From Oligella urethralis DSM 7531 (lineage in GTDB: Bacteria; Pseudomonadota; Gammaproteobacteria; Burkholderiales; Burkholderiaceae_B), in contig NZ_AQVB01000009.1 of the NCBI RefSeq assembly GCF_000372065.1, positions 1 through 64,000 on the forward strand: DNA of 64,000 bases. The letters are read 5' to 3'. The translations under genes and the position numbers were made by a program. A model generated the notes under the pieces. It was not told the DNA's origin, did not search any database, and saw only the letters and a program-made list of their open reading frames with translations. Numbering within the stretch: the stretch's first letter is position 1; every line of letters starts with the position of its first letter. This document shows, one piece after another, positions 18,652 through 28,772 of the stretch.

Positions 18652-19491
18652 ATGAAGATTGGTGTTATCGGCGGTGGTAATATGGCTGCCGCGATTATTG
18701 ATGGCATGCTGCTGCAGGGTAGTTGTCAAGCTGATGAGCTATTGATTTCTGTCAATTCGGAAGCGTCCTTGAATAACTGGCGTGCCAAGGGTGTACAGCA
18801 GGTACAAATTGGTGCTAGTGCGGCTTTTGCCGATGCCGATATTTGGTTATTAGCGCTTAAGCCGCAGATGATGCAGACGGTGCTGCAGGAGTATCAGCCG
18901 TTTTTTTCGGCTGATAAGCTGGTAATTAGTGTGGCAGCCGGTTTAAGTACTGCCTCCTTAGCTTATTTTCTCACACAGCGTGACGATTCTATATTGAAAA
19001 TCATTCGCACCATGCCAAATACACCTTCCTTAGTGGGTGAGGGTGTGATTGCGGCCTATTGTGCGGTCGCCGTGACAGCCGCAGAGCGTACTCGTTTTGC
19101 AGCGATGTTTAAGGCATGTGGTCGAGTAGACTTCGTTGCTGAGGAGTCCATGTTGGATGCGGTGACGGCCTTAAGTGGTAGTGGGGTGGCGTATGTGTAT
19201 TTATTTGCCGAAGCGCTGATTGAGGGTGCTATTGCTCTTGGCTATGATCAAGCAACAGCCCGTCAACATGCGATTCAGACGCTTAAAGGTGCGACTCAGA
19301 TGATGGCGCAGTCGTCCTTGCCAATTGCGCAGCTTAGAGCCAATGTCACCTCTAAAAACGGGACGACGGAGCAGGCCTTGTCCGTATTCGAGCGTGAGGA
19401 TCTAAAAGCCATTGTGGCCATGGCAATGCAGGCAGCCTATGAGCGCGCCAAGGAATTGGCCGTGGAATTAAGTCCTCATCGATCTTCTTAA
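18652..19491 (+). CDS. proC: Pyrroline-5-carboxylate reductase ProC
   Basis: Last step of proline synthesis: NAD(P)H reduction of 1-pyrroline-5-carboxylate. The 279 residues open with the Rossmann motif GVIGGGNMAAAIIDGM. Family blocks include IIRTMPNTPSLVGEG and the C-terminal signature DAVTALSGSGVAYVYLFAEAL and LRANVTSKNGTTEQAL. It is separate from the selenium genes by 57 bp and runs into the transporter gene 19 bp downstream. Confidence 0.95.
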   Translation: MKIGVIGGGNMAAAIIDGMLLQGSCQADELLISVNSEASLNNWRAKGVQQVQIGASAAFADADIWLLALKPQMMQTVLQEYQPFFSADKLVISVAAGLSTASLAYFLTQRDDSILKIIRTMPNTPSLVGEGVIAAYCAVAVTAAERTRFAAMFKACGRVDFVAEESMLDAVTALSGSGVAYVYLFAEALIEGAIALGYDQATARQHAIQTLKGATQMMAQSSLPIAQLRANVTSKNGTTEQALSVFEREDLKAIVAMAMQAAYERAKELAVELSPHRSS

Positions 19492-19519
19492 TTTTTATCG
19501 TTGGAGTTTTTTGAGCCTT

Positions 19520-20122
19520 ATGTCGCAAGTACAAGATACGCACTTTAGTGGCATGCAATTTGAAGCAATCAGACCGCATCAACGCCTGATTGCTTTAGCG
19601 ATTATGTGTGCCTTAGTGGCAGCGTCCAATTATTTTGTGCAACCACAGTTTCATATTAATGATTGGTTAACCTTGGGGGCTGTTACCTATCCCGTGACTT
19701 TTTTAGTGACCGATCTGATGAATCGTCGCTTTGGTCCGCAAGCGGCACGTCGAATTGTGTACTGGGGTTTTGCTGCGGCATTGATTGTATCGATTTATTT
19801 GTCAACGCCGAGAATCGCCTTGGCTTCCGGTACGGCTTTTTTACTGGCGCATGTGCTTGATATTTTCGTGTTTCATCGCTTGCGTCAACAGGCATGGTGG
19901 TTGGCGCCTTTATTAGCGGGCGTGCTCGCTTCGGTTATCGATACCTTTGTGTTTTTTGCTGTTGCCTTTGTGGGTACGGGCGTGCCTTGGTTTACGCTTA
20001 CCCTAGGTGACTTGCTACTCAAGGTGAGTTTGTCGATTATGCTGCTGGCTCCCTTTAGAGCGTTGATGTGGAACCTCGGTACGGCAAAACCCAAAAAAAA
20101 TATGGTGGTTAGCAGTGACTAG
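19520..20122 (+). CDS. Queuosine precursor transporter-like membrane protein (VUT/YhhQ family)
   Basis: A ~200-residue integral membrane protein with about six hydrophobic segments. The pattern VTYPVTFLVTDLMNRRFGPQAARR and GTAFLLAHVLDIFVFHRLRQ, with SVIDTFVFFAVAF, matches the VUT/YhhQ family, implicated in uptake of queuosine precursors. The start is uncertain: GGAG at 19503 is 4 bases before a TTG (19511) and 13 before the ATG chosen here. It lies close after proC. Confidence 0.8.
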   Translation: MSQVQDTHFSGMQFEAIRPHQRLIALAIMCALVAASNYFVQPQFHINDWLTLGAVTYPVTFLVTDLMNRRFGPQAARRIVYWGFAAALIVSIYLSTPRIALASGTAFLLAHVLDIFVFHRLRQQAWWLAPLLAGVLASVIDTFVFFAVAFVGTGVPWFTLTLGDLLLKVSLSIMLLAPFRALMWNLGTAKPKKNMVVSSD

Positions 20123-20201
20123 CCTGTTGTTTGCCGACGCTGTGCTATTCAGCGTGGCTTTAAGGGCTTAAGTCAAGTAAGGCGCCTTGATAGCGGTGTG
20201 G

Positions 20202-20822
20202 CTAATCGATGATAATCGAATACTTCGCTATCATGGCAACCAGTTCGCTTAGCTCATAATCCTTGCTGACATGAAATTCAGCTAAGCGGCCATGACTCGC
20301 AACCTTAGGACAAAAATCCTCAACTAGGTGGTAGCGAAAGCGTAGACTGTAATCATCAAATAGTATCACCGTGCCAGCTTCCGCACAGAGCAGACTATAT
20401 AAAAAACAAGCTACTCGGAAGCGACCATCAATCATAATCAGATCGACCTGCAGCCCTTTTTGTTGGGCTAAGCGCCAAGGCGCCAGCATATACTCATGGT
20501 AGTGTTTAATTTTCCTATCATCCATTGGCTTACCCCATTGGCCAACCGGACCAATATCGCAATAGATGAGCTCCACCTGCTTGCTATCGGGGAGATGCGC
20601 TTGTACCTTGTGAATCCATTCAGCCGAAGAGTCAACGGCGATAATTTGCTTGGCGCCTAATTCATGTGCATGCCAAGTACTGGCGCCAGCGCCGTACTCT
20701 ACATAGCAATTCGCCTGAGCGACATATTTTTCAAATATTGCTAAGCCTTTTTTATCAAGATGAGGGGTGCTATGTTGATGGTCGCTAGTGAGTAGGCTAA
20801 GCACAGTGTATCCTTTTATCAA
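20202..20822 (-). CDS. Class I SAM-methyltransferase-like protein, function unknown
   Basis: A 206-residue soluble protein. The segment NCYVEYGAGASTWHAHELGAKQIIAVDSS (residues ~38-66) looks like a Rossmann-type motif I with the acidic residue after the second strand. VDLIMIDGRFRVACF and AGTVILFDDYSLR resemble the later strands of small methyltransferases. A substrate cannot be read. It faces the livH operon on the other strand and overlaps nothing. Possibly it is not an active methyltransferase, as the GxGxG loop is GAGAS. Confidence 0.55.
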   Translation of the reverse strand: MIKGYTVLSLLTSDHQHSTPHLDKKGLAIFEKYVAQANCYVEYGAGASTWHAHELGAKQIIAVDSSAEWIHKVQAHLPDSKQVELIYCDIGPVGQWGKPMDDRKIKHYHEYMLAPWRLAQQKGLQVDLIMIDGRFRVACFLYSLLCAEAGTVILFDDYSLRFRYHLVEDFCPKVASHGRLAEFHVSKDYELSELVAMIAKYSIIID

Positions 20823-21051
20823 TTGAGAGTCGCTGCTGCCCTATGGCGGCAAAATAGTATGTTTATAGCATAATCACATTTAAAAAATATGAATTTGCAT
20901 TGCTCAGTCGCTTGGGTCGTGAACGCTCATTAAAAATCACAGGTATATTAATCCTTAGTTTTGTGTCAAAAATTAAGTGTTATTGCCAATAGTTTCTTAA
21001 CTAATTACGTATTATGATTGCCTCTTGTTTTACTTATAAGGGCACGAACTT

Positions 21052-21975
21052 ATGGATTTTCTGCCTCAGCTTATACAGCAGCTGTTTAATGGTCTCTCAC
21101 TAGGAGCCATTTACGCCTTAATTGCGATTGGCTATACGATGGTCTATGGCATTATTGGTATGATTAACTTCGCGCACGGTGAAGTTTATATGATCGGGGC
21201 ATATGTTGGTTTGGTTACATTGACGGCGATAGGGGTTAATGGCTTTCTGCCTTTGCCTTTATTGATTCTGTTTATGATTTTAGTTGCCGCCGTGGTGACC
21301 GGTGTCTACGGTTATACCATTGAGCGAGTAGCGTATAGACCGGCGCGTAATAGTCCGCGTTTAGTTTCACTGATCGCGGCTATTGGTATGTCAATTTTCT
21401 TACAGAACTGGGTAGCCCTTGGTCAGGGTGCGCGTGATATGGCGGTACCTAATGTCATTTCCGGCGCATTTCGCTGGGATATGGGCGTTGGTTATCCCGT
21501 CATGTTCTCCTACTCACGCCTGTTGATTATCCTGGTCGTCTTTGTCTTAATGATTGCGCTCACGCTCTATATTAAGAATTCTCGTATGGGACGTGCTTCA
21601 CGTGCCTGTTCACAAGATATGCAGATGGCTAATCTACTAGGTATTGATACCAACCGTGTGGTTTCCTTTACCTTTGTGTTAGGAGCGATGCTAGCCGCGG
21701 TGGGCGGTGTATTAATTGCACTGGCGATCGGTAAATTAAATCCATTTATTGGTTTTATTGCCGGTATTAAGGCCTTTACTGCGGCGGTATTGGGCGGTAT
21801 CGGTAGTATTCCTGGGGCGATTCTAGGCGGGCTATTACTCGGTGTGGTAGAAACCTTAGCGGCGGCTTACTGGTCTTCTGAATACAAAGACATTGTGGCA
21901 TTTAGCTTATTAGTATTGATTCTACTTTTTCGTCCGACTGGACTCTTAGGTAAACCTGAAGTGGAGAAAGTCTAA
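21052..21975 (+). CDS. livH: Branched-chain amino-acid ABC transporter permease LivH
   Basis: A 307-residue permease of the high-affinity branched-chain amino-acid (Leu/Ile/Val) family with about eight hydrophobic segments. Signatures are [31 protein letters not shown] at the N-terminus, and [19 protein letters not shown] near the C-terminus. Its stop overlaps the start of livM (TAATG). Members of this family also carry other amino acids or urea; this one is named by gene order. Confidence 0.93.
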   Translation: MDFLPQLIQQLFNGLSLGAIYALIAIGYTMVYGIIGMINFAHGEVYMIGAYVGLVTLTAIGVNGFLPLPLLILFMILVAAVVTGVYGYTIERVAYRPARNSPRLVSLIAAIGMSIFLQNWVALGQGARDMAVPNVISGAFRWDMGVGYPVMFSYSRLLIILVVFVLMIALTLYIKNSRMGRASRACSQDMQMANLLGIDTNRVVSFTFVLGAMLAAVGGVLIALAIGKLNPFIGFIAGIKAFTAAVLGGIGSIPGAILGGLLLGVVETLAAAYWSSEYKDIVAFSLLVLILLFRPTGLLGKPEVEKV

Positions 21976-23204
21976 TGGCTGAAAATCTTAAAACTGCAAT
22001 TTTTTCTGCTGTATTAACCGCCATTTTAACCATTCCTATTTTCGGTTTACAGCTCGTACGTCAAGGCGCAAAGACGCACATTGTTCCTAATTGGGAATTT
22101 GTGTTGATGGGTATTGCTGCGGTCTTTGTGGTGCAACTCTTCCGTCCTTATTTATTTAAAAGCTTTGCCAAGAATAAGCGCGGCAGTGGTTGGGCGATAC
22201 CTGTATTAAAGCCGCGGACGATTAATTTACTGATTTTATTAGTGGTTACCGCTGCTGCAATTTGGCCCTTTTTTAGTTCCCGTTCTAATGTCGATATTGC
22301 GACGCTTGTCCTCATTTATGTGATGTTAGGATTGGGTTTAAATATTGTCGTGGGTTTTGCGGGTTTACTCGATCTGGGCTTTGTGGGTTTTTATGCGGTT
22401 GGTGCCTATACCTACGCCTTATTATTCCATTGGGCTGGTTGGGGCTTCTGGTCCGCTTTACCCGTTGCCGGTGGCATGGCTGCCTTGTTCGGTTATCTAC
22501 TCGGTTTCCCAGTACTGAGATTAAGGGGCGACTATTTAGCTATTGTGACCTTAGGTTTTGGTGAGATTATTCGTCTTTTATTAATTAACCTCAGCCAATG
22601 GACGGGTGGTCCGGATGGTATTGCCAATATCCCTAAGCCAACTTTGTTAGGTCATGCCATGACGCGTCGTGCGCCGGCGGGTGAGGAGACTTTCCATCAG
22701 ATGATGGGATGGGCCTATGATGCGAATCATGTGGTGATTTATCTCTATCTATTAGCTTTGGCTTTGGCGGTGATTACCTTATTAGTTTCTAATCGCTTGA
22801 TTCGTATGCCCATTGGTCGTGCTTGGGAGGCCTTACGTGAGGATGAGATTGCTTGTCGTTCCTTGGGTCTGAATCCGACCACGATCAAATTATCCGCCTT
22901 TACCTTAGGTGCGATGTTTGCCGGTTTCGGTGGTGCGTTTTTTGCAGCGCGACAAGGCTTAGTTAACCCCGAGTCCTTTACCTTTATTGAGTCGGCCTTA
23001 ATCCTTGCAGTGGTGGTGCTGGGTGGTATGGGCTCACAAGTGGGCGTGATTCTTGCGGCGATCTTATTAACCGCCTTGCCTGAGATTGCACGTCAATTTG
23101 CTGAATATCGGATGTTGATTTTCGGTTTAGTGATGGTATTGATGATGGTCTGGCGACCTCAGGGTTTATTACCTGCACAACGTGCCCATGTGGAGATTAA
23201 GTAA
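21975..23204 (+). CDS. livM: Branched-chain amino-acid ABC transporter permease LivM
   Basis: A 409-residue second permease of the Liv transporter. The N-terminal ~90 residues form a family-specific extension with two hydrophobic segments. The core carries [27 protein letters not shown] and, near the end, [20 protein letters not shown]. It overlaps livH by one base upstream and livG by one base downstream (TAATG at both junctions), so the four genes are one translational unit. Confidence 0.93.
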   Translation: MAENLKTAIFSAVLTAILTIPIFGLQLVRQGAKTHIVPNWEFVLMGIAAVFVVQLFRPYLFKSFAKNKRGSGWAIPVLKPRTINLLILLVVTAAAIWPFFSSRSNVDIATLVLIYVMLGLGLNIVVGFAGLLDLGFVGFYAVGAYTYALLFHWAGWGFWSALPVAGGMAALFGYLLGFPVLRLRGDYLAIVTLGFGEIIRLLLINLSQWTGGPDGIANIPKPTLLGHAMTRRAPAGEETFHQMMGWAYDANHVVIYLYLLALALAVITLLVSNRLIRMPIGRAWEALREDEIACRSLGLNPTTIKLSAFTLGAMFAGFGGAFFAARQGLVNPESFTFIESALILAVVVLGGMGSQVGVILAAILLTALPEIARQFAEYRMLIFGLVMVLMMVWRPQGLLPAQRAHVEIK

Positions 23205-23965
23205 TGAGTGATATTGTTTTAGAAGCTCGTGATATCTGCATGCGTTTTGGTGGTTTATTGGCAGTTGATCATGTTTCTTTTGAGGTAAGGAAGAATGAGA
23301 TCTTTGCTATTATTGGCCCAAATGGTGCAGGTAAAACCACGGTATTTAATTGCGTCAGCGGTTTTTATAAGCCAACTAGCGGTAACATCACGTTAAACTC
23401 AAAGGATATCACCGGCTGGACTAGTCATATGGTGGCTAGACAGGGCCTCGTGAGAACCTTTCAAAACGTGCGTTTATTTAAAAATCTCACGGTCTTGGAA
23501 AATCTGTTGGTAGCGCAACACAATAAAGGCGCCGGTTTTCTGCGCGGCTTATTGAATTTACCCAGTCATCGACGCGCTGAAAAGCAAGCTTTAGAAAGGG
23601 CGGTTTTTTGGTTGGAGTTTATGGGTATCAAGGAATTCGCTAATCGCGAAGCGGGTAATTTAGCTTATGGTCATCAACGTCGTTTAGAAATTGCGCGTTG
23701 TATGATTACCGAGCCTAAGCTCTTATTGTTAGATGAGCCGGCAGCCGGTTTAAACCCACAGGAAAAGATTGAGTTAGCTAGTCTAATCAATCAGTTACGT
23801 CATGATTATGATTTATCGGTGCTATTAATTGAGCATGATATGGGCTTGATTATGAATATTTCCGATCGTATTTTAGCAATGGAGTATGGTAAGCCTTTAA
23901 TTACCGGTACCCCAGAGCAGGTACGTAATGATCCTGAAGTGATTAAGGCTTATCTCGGAGAGTAA
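23204..23965 (+). CDS. livG: Branched-chain amino-acid ABC transporter ATPase LivG
   Basis: A 253-residue ATP-binding subunit. The Walker A loop is GPNGAGKTT (residues ~38-46), the ABC signature region is NLAYGHQRRLEIARC and Walker B is LLLLDEPAAGLNP. The H-loop histidine is in LLIEHDMG. LAYGxQRxLEIAR and DxP...AYLGE at the end are typical of LivG. It sits between livM (1-bp overlap) and livF (2-bp gap). Confidence 0.95.
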   Translation: MSDIVLEARDICMRFGGLLAVDHVSFEVRKNEIFAIIGPNGAGKTTVFNCVSGFYKPTSGNITLNSKDITGWTSHMVARQGLVRTFQNVRLFKNLTVLENLLVAQHNKGAGFLRGLLNLPSHRRAEKQALERAVFWLEFMGIKEFANREAGNLAYGHQRRLEIARCMITEPKLLLLDEPAAGLNPQEKIELASLINQLRHDYDLSVLLIEHDMGLIMNISDRILAMEYGKPLITGTPEQVRNDPEVIKAYLGE

Positions 23966-23967
23966 TC

Positions 23968-24675
23968 ATGGCAATGTTAAAACTGGATAGTATTAATTCG
24001 GGCTACGGTGCAATTCAGGCCCTGCACGATGTTAGCTTACACATAGATGAGGGCGAGATTGTTACCTTAATCGGTAGTAATGGTGCCGGTAAGACCACCA
24101 CGCTCTCAACCATTTGCGGTAATCCACGCGTTCGCACCGGTAGCATCCATTTTATGGGTGAGGATATTTCAGAGCTACCGACGCATGCCATTATGCGTAA
24201 GGGGTTAGCGATTTCACCGGAGGGACGGCGCGTTTTTCCGGACCTGAATGTACTCGAAAACCTCCAGATGGGTGGTTTCTTTTTAAACCGTGAGGAGATT
24301 GAGGCTGGGCTAGAGCATGTATTTGAGCTTTTCCCTCGCTTGCGTGAGCGTGCCACACAGCGCTCTGGCTTGATGTCGGGCGGTGAGCAGCAGATGCTAG
24401 CTATTGGCCGTGCCTTGATGAGTAAACCCAGAATGCTGCTGTTAGATGAGCCTACCCTGGGCTTAGCGCCATTAATTATTGAGCAGATTTTTGAGATTAT
24501 CAAAACCATCCGTGATGATGGTATCACGGTGTTCCTAGTCGAGCAAAATGCTAATAAGGCATTACAAATTGCCGATCGTGGTTATGTGTTGGAGACGGGA
24601 CGTATTGTGTTGCACGATACGGGTGCTAATCTCTTGCTTAATGATCAAGTGGGTAAGGCCTATTTAGGTCATTGA
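23968..24675 (+). CDS. livF: Branched-chain amino-acid ABC transporter ATPase LivF
   Basis: A 235-residue second ATPase of the Liv transporter. Walker A is GSNGAGKTT, the signature LMSGGEQQMLAIGRAL, Walker B MLLLDEPTLGLAP, and the LivF marker FLVEQNANKAL is present. This is the last gene of the livHMGF run. A periplasmic binding protein (LivJ/LivK) is not next to it, so substrate specificity rests on a gene elsewhere. Confidence 0.95.
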   Translation: MAMLKLDSINSGYGAIQALHDVSLHIDEGEIVTLIGSNGAGKTTTLSTICGNPRVRTGSIHFMGEDISELPTHAIMRKGLAISPEGRRVFPDLNVLENLQMGGFFLNREEIEAGLEHVFELFPRLRERATQRSGLMSGGEQQMLAIGRALMSKPRMLLLDEPTLGLAPLIIEQIFEIIKTIRDDGITVFLVEQNANKALQIADRGYVLETGRIVLHDTGANLLLNDQVGKAYLGH

Positions 24676-24727
24676 TGGAGTCGCTTGCGGGTAAATAGGG
24701 TGAGGCTTATGCCTCATCCGTCACACA

Positions 24728-24757
24728 GAATTGTAAGGGAGGGGTTCCTTACAATTC
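24728..24757 (+). terminator. Terminator hairpin after livF
   Basis: A perfect 11-bp stem GAATTGTAAGG (24728-24738) with CCTTACAATTC (24747-24757), 8-base loop, lies 53 bp after livF. A smaller hairpin TGAGGC/GCCTCA (24701-24716) precedes it. The downstream tract is ATTTGTGTTTAAA rather than a long T run, so efficiency is uncertain. The rest of the 341-bp convergent gap to 25016 shows no gene. Confidence 0.65.
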
Positions 24758-25016
24758 ATTTGTGTTTAAATTGAACATCAATACGGTTAGGTTCACTGTA
24801 TTGACTTTCTCTTTATTAGGTACACCTACGTTGCCAAACACCTCATTTTGCAAGTTCTAGTGAATTAGTTAAGTTCAGTATTCTATCCATTTTGATGATC
24901 TCAAATGATGGTTTTTTACCCTGGTTGCTTGAAGCATCTGCTCATTTGTTATGGGTCTTTCCTTAGGTTTCAATTGTAAACTACTTTAAATTCAGCGGAA
25001 GGTAGAGATCGTTTTA

Positions 25017-25835
25017 TTATCTGAGCATGGTGCTCATCGCTGAAAAGCAATTTAAAATTCGAATTGCTTCGTACATGCTGCCAGCATTAAACTTAAGCGT
25101 ATAAGCAGTAAGGCGATCCGTTAAAGGGAGTTGACCAAATAGATCTGCTAGAGCAGGGGTTTGGGTATCAACCTCAATTTGTAGTGGTGCATTGATTTTA
25201 AAAGGTTTTAAATCTGTTGCTGTGGAAGCTGCTACAGTTGCTTGGTTTTCAATAAGCTGCGCAGACGCTTTTGGTGTTAACGATGTGCACGACGTGAAAC
25301 CATGAGCTATTTTAGTCTGTGCTGTAACAACACCTGGGAAGAGCTCACTTGTTTCCGTGATAAATTGGTCATCACCTGATATTAAAGCGATTGGGCAATT
25401 AAATTCACCCGCTAGTGCACCATACAGGCCTGCCTCACCGTAAGCTTTACCATTAACTCTAACTTCTTTAAAGGCAAAGCTGTTTATTGTATGTGCCAAT
25501 ACACCGGCACGATGCGATTTAGCATGATACCCTATCATGAATATAGCGTTAGTCTGTTGTTCCACGCCCGACATCATTCCAAGATAGCGTGGCTTACCAG
25601 TAATGATGCTTGCTCTTTCATCCAGTTCACTTAAAATAAGATTTCTAAAATCAGCATGTGAATCGTTGACGATGACCTGCGAAGCACCACCAGCAAAAGC
25701 GCCTCGAATGGCTGCGTTCGTTTCTTCAGTCATCCAGCGTCTAGCCTGCTCATACTCGGCGTTGCCAGGACGCACTTGTTGAGGATGCGTAACACCTGCA
25801 ACACCTTCAATATCGACTGAAATTAAAATTTTCAT
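25017..25835 (-). CDS. D-aminopeptidase DppA-like (M55 metallopeptidase)
   Basis: A 272-residue zinc peptidase of family M55, which in Bacillus releases D-alanine from D-peptides. The metal ligands are visible: Asp8 and Glu10 in ISVDIEGVAG, the histidine in VNDSHAD, and the histidine in MIGYHAKS. GEAGLYGALAGEFNCPIALISGDD is a family block. It is the last gene of a minus-strand operon with a peptide ABC transporter and two other peptidases. Its likely job is to cut imported D-amino-acid-containing peptides. Unusually for the operon it starts 4 bp after the DmpA-type gene. Confidence 0.85.
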   Translation of the reverse strand: MKILISVDIEGVAGVTHPQQVRPGNAEYEQARRWMTEETNAAIRGAFAGGASQVIVNDSHADFRNLILSELDERASIITGKPRYLGMMSGVEQQTNAIFMIGYHAKSHRAGVLAHTINSFAFKEVRVNGKAYGEAGLYGALAGEFNCPIALISGDDQFITETSELFPGVVTAQTKIAHGFTSCTSLTPKASAQLIENQATVAASTATDLKPFKINAPLQIEVDTQTPALADLFGQLPLTDRLTAYTLKFNAGSMYEAIRILNCFSAMSTMLR

Positions 25836-25839
25836 ATCA

Positions 25840-26901
25840 TCACCTTAAAATGGACTCCCAATTTAGGTCAACGTCACGTAATGCAATGCGCTCGTGACCA
25901 TCTCTGCCCGTCACAGTTGTAGCATGCCATAAAGCATTTAATATAGCGTGCTCCACCGATTCAACTACTGCTTCAAATAAAGGATCTAATACCGTTTCAT
26001 GTAAAAAACTTGGTACTGATTGTTGGTTTTGAGCATCTATCGTTTGTGTGTAAGCTGTACTAAATGCTATGGCAATATCTCCACTTCCATGACCGTAAAC
26101 TGAACCCGTACGGGCTAAACCTGCAGAACTACGCTTCGACAATCTTTTGAGTTGACGGGATTCAAGAGGAGCATCAGTTGCTATTATGATAATAATTGAG
26201 CCTTTTTCATTTTGATCTAACTCATGCGTAGTTTTATTGCGTTCAATTGCTTTTTCAAGCTCTTTACCAATCCAGTTGCCACGGAATAGTAGTTGTGAAC
26301 TGCGACCAAAATTAGCTAGTACTAACGCGCCTACCGTGTATTTTGTATTGTCTATTGCAATTATTCTAGAAGCTGAGCCTATGCCACCTTTAACCCCAAA
26401 GCTTGTCATGCCACGGCCCGCCCCAACAGCACCTTGTTCGAACACAACTTGTGCATCCTTAATAGCTGCTATGTAGTGCGTTTCATTGATAGCAAACGCA
26501 TGCAAGTCATTTAGATATCCATCGTTACATTCAAGAACTAAGGGGTTGACAGTTGATAAAGAGCGCCCACATTCTGGATTGTGAACTAATGTTTGGCGTA
26601 TTTGTGCCTTGGCCACATCACTTACAGAAAAGGTGTTGGTCAAAGCGATGGGCGTTTCTAATTGACCTAGCTCCTCAATCTGTATAAGTCCAACACTCTT
26701 GCCAAAGCCATTGATTACTGAGACAGCAGCAGGAATTTTGAATTGAAATAGGTTAGGACTCGGTGGAAGAACCACAGTTACTCCAGTTTGTATTGAACCT
26801 TTACTTAATGTGCAGTGTCCTACTTGTATCCCTGCGACATCAGTAATTGAATTTAATGGTCCAGGTTTAAGTCGTCCAACATGTAGTTTATAGTTATCCA
26901 T
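25840..26901 (-). CDS. DmpA/P1-family aminopeptidase (Ntn hydrolase)
   Basis: A 353-residue self-processing L-aminopeptidase/D-esterase of family P1. The cleavage and nucleophile site is in FGVKGGIGSASRI, where the Gly175-Ser176 bond would be cut and Ser176 become the N-terminal nucleophile. Other family blocks are NSITDVAGIQVGH near the N-terminus, and GTARTGSVYGHGSGDIAIAFST-like sequence (LARTGSVYGHGSGDIA) in the C-terminal half. It overlaps gsiD by one base, so the two are translated together. It acts on N-terminal amino acids of short peptides; the exact substrate is not readable. Confidence 0.88.
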   Translation of the reverse strand: MDNYKLHVGRLKPGPLNSITDVAGIQVGHCTLSKGSIQTGVTVVLPPSPNLFQFKIPAAVSVINGFGKSVGLIQIEELGQLETPIALTNTFSVSDVAKAQIRQTLVHNPECGRSLSTVNPLVLECNDGYLNDLHAFAINETHYIAAIKDAQVVFEQGAVGAGRGMTSFGVKGGIGSASRIIAIDNTKYTVGALVLANFGRSSQLLFRGNWIGKELEKAIERNKTTHELDQNEKGSIIIIIATDAPLESRQLKRLSKRSSAGLARTGSVYGHGSGDIAIAFSTAYTQTIDAQNQQSVPSFLHETVLDPLFEAVVESVEHAILNALWHATTVTGRDGHERIALRDVDLNWESILR

Positions 26902-27788
26902 TAATCTAATTTCGGGTCCAGAGCATCTCGTAGACCATCACCTAATAAGTTAAATGCTAAGACTGTAAAAAAAATAGCAAGCGCAGGGAAGAGTGCGACA
27001 TGTGGAGCTATTAACATATCTGCTCGAGCATCATTTAACATGGCGCCCCACTCAGGGGTTGGGGGCTGAGCACCCATTCCTAAAAAGGATAAACTGGCAG
27101 CAGTAATAATAGAGGTGCCAATACGCATGGTGCCGTAAACCACAATAGGCGAAATGGTCCCAGGAAGAATATGCTTAAATAGAATGGTTGAGTCAGGAGC
27201 TCCAACACTACGCATAGCTTCAATATAGGTCATCTGTTTAAGACTTAAAGTGCTACCACGCACAAGCCGAGCGAAAGCAGGAACACTAAATACAGCGACA
27301 GCAATAATAACGTTAACCATGCTTGAGCCTAAAATAGCAACGACTCCGATAGCAAGTAAAATTCCAGGGAAGGCGAGTAAAACATCTGATAAGCGCATGA
27401 TAATTCGTTCAGACCAACCCTCGTAATAACCAGCGATTAATCCTAGTGTAGTACCTACTAGGGCTCCTAGGGCTACAGAGATGAAACCGGCTGCTAGGGA
27501 AATTCGTGCGCCCATGATAACCCTACTAAAGATATCTCGACCTAGAGAATCCACCCCAAACCAGTGAGACCATGATGGTGGTTCATTTAGTGCTTCATAG
27601 TCAAAAAATGTCTCAGGGTCAAAAGGGACGATCCAGGGTGCAAGAAAAGCCACAATTACAAGGATAAGAATGAATATACCTGCGGCCATTCCCAGTTTCT
27701 GTTTTCTAAACTTGCGCCAAAATTCACTTAAGGGTGTACGTACGCGGTTAGCGTTAGGAACATCAATCGTATTATTGATATTATTCAT
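26901..27788 (-). CDS. gsiD: Dipeptide/glutathione ABC transporter permease GsiD-like
   Basis: A 295-residue permease of the DppC/OppC/GsiD family. An N-terminal cytoplasmic lead precedes the first membrane segment ([22 protein letters not shown]). [24 protein letters not shown] follows, then the EAA loop with [23 protein letters not shown]. It is paired with the permease upstream (10-bp gap) and named from operon order iaaA-gsiA-gsiB-gsiC-gsiD, the same as in E. coli. The specificity could equally be for dipeptides. Confidence 0.85.
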   Translation of the reverse strand: MNNINNTIDVPNANRVRTPLSEFWRKFRKQKLGMAAGIFILILVIVAFLAPWIVPFDPETFFDYEALNEPPSWSHWFGVDSLGRDIFSRVIMGARISLAAGFISVALGALVGTTLGLIAGYYEGWSERIIMRLSDVLLAFPGILLAIGVVAILGSSMVNVIIAVAVFSVPAFARLVRGSTLSLKQMTYIEAMRSVGAPDSTILFKHILPGTISPIVVYGTMRIGTSIITAASLSFLGMGAQPPTPEWGAMLNDARADMLIAPHVALFPALAIFFTVLAFNLLGDGLRDALDPKLD

Positions 27789-27798
27789 AGACTGGCCT

Positions 27799-28719
27799 CT
27801 AACGATACCTAATGGTGGGGTTAATTACACCATATAAAATATCGACTATTAGGTTAATCAATATAAATTCCAGAGAGAAAAGTAAGATTAGTCCTTGAAT
27901 TACGGGGTAATCACGCATATTAACTGCGTCAACTAAGAGCATGCCAACTCCAGGCCAAGCAAAAACAGTTTCAACTACGATTGAGCCACCTAAAAGAAAT
28001 CCAAACTGTAGACCCATCATGGTGACAACGGGAATGAGAGCGTTCTTGAAAATATGTTTGGTAATGACAACTCGCTCGCTCAAACCTTTTGCTCGAGCTG
28101 TACGAACATAATCTTCTTTCATTACCTCAACGAATGCAGCACGTGTAAATCTTGCCATTACAGCTGCTGCACCAGCGCCTAACGTAATTGACGGTAATAT
28201 ATAATGTTTCCAAGTGCCTGCACCTATAGCAGGAAGAAGACCCAATTCTACTGAGAAAATCTGCATTAAAACCATTCCTAGCGCAAAGGCTGGGAAGGAA
28301 ATTCCTGATACGGCAATAGTCATTCCAATTCTATCAGGTAGTCTATTGCGCCAAACAGCCGAAACTATACCGATTACTAAACCAAAAATAACAGACCAAA
28401 CCATACTTGTAATGGTCAGCAAGATTGTAGGGCCTAAGCGATCAAGAATTTCAGTTACAACTGGGCGTTTCGTGCGTAAGGAGTAACCCAAATCACCATT
28501 TAGTAAATTACTAATGTATTGTATAAATTGGTTATATAAGGGTTGATCTAAGCCAAGTTGTTGTCTTAGAAGTTCTACGGTCTGTTCGTCTGCCTCAGGG
28601 CCTGCAGCTAGACGTGCAGGATCACCAGGCAGGGCATGGACAAAAAGGAATACTACAACTGCTACGATTAGAAGTGTAGGGATTATTCCCAATAGGCGTT
28701 TAAAAAAATAACTAAGCAT
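27799..28719 (-). CDS. gsiC: Dipeptide/glutathione ABC transporter permease GsiC-like
   Basis: A 306-residue permease of the DppB/OppB/GsiC family. The N-terminus [44 protein letters not shown] is typical, and the EAA loop reads [44 protein letters not shown] is a C-terminal family block. It is separated from the binding protein gene by a strong hairpin, which may lower its expression relative to gsiB. Confidence 0.87.
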   Translation of the reverse strand: MLSYFFKRLLGIIPTLLIVAVVVFLFVHALPGDPARLAAGPEADEQTVELLRQQLGLDQPLYNQFIQYISNLLNGDLGYSLRTKRPVVTEILDRLGPTILLTITSMVWSVIFGLVIGIVSAVWRNRLPDRIGMTIAVSGISFPAFALGMVLMQIFSVELGLLPAIGAGTWKHYILPSITLGAGAAAVMARFTRAAFVEVMKEDYVRTARAKGLSERVVITKHIFKNALIPVVTMMGLQFGFLLGGSIVVETVFAWPGVGMLLVDAVNMRDYPVIQGLILLFSLEFILINLIVDILYGVINPTIRYR

Positions 28720-28728
28720 AGATTTTTA

Positions 28729-28754
28729 AAAAAGCGCTAGGCCTAAGCCTAGCG
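28729..28754 (-). terminator. Intra-operon terminator/attenuator between gsiB and gsiC
   Basis: A perfect 8-bp stem CGCTAGGC (28735-28742) with GCCTAGCG (28747-28754), loop CTAA, read on the minus strand, is followed by a run of seven Ts. It sits between gsiB and gsiC and is well placed to let the binding protein be made in excess over the membrane subunits. Confidence 0.8.
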
Positions 28755-28772
28755 ACAAGAAATGATTTCGCT

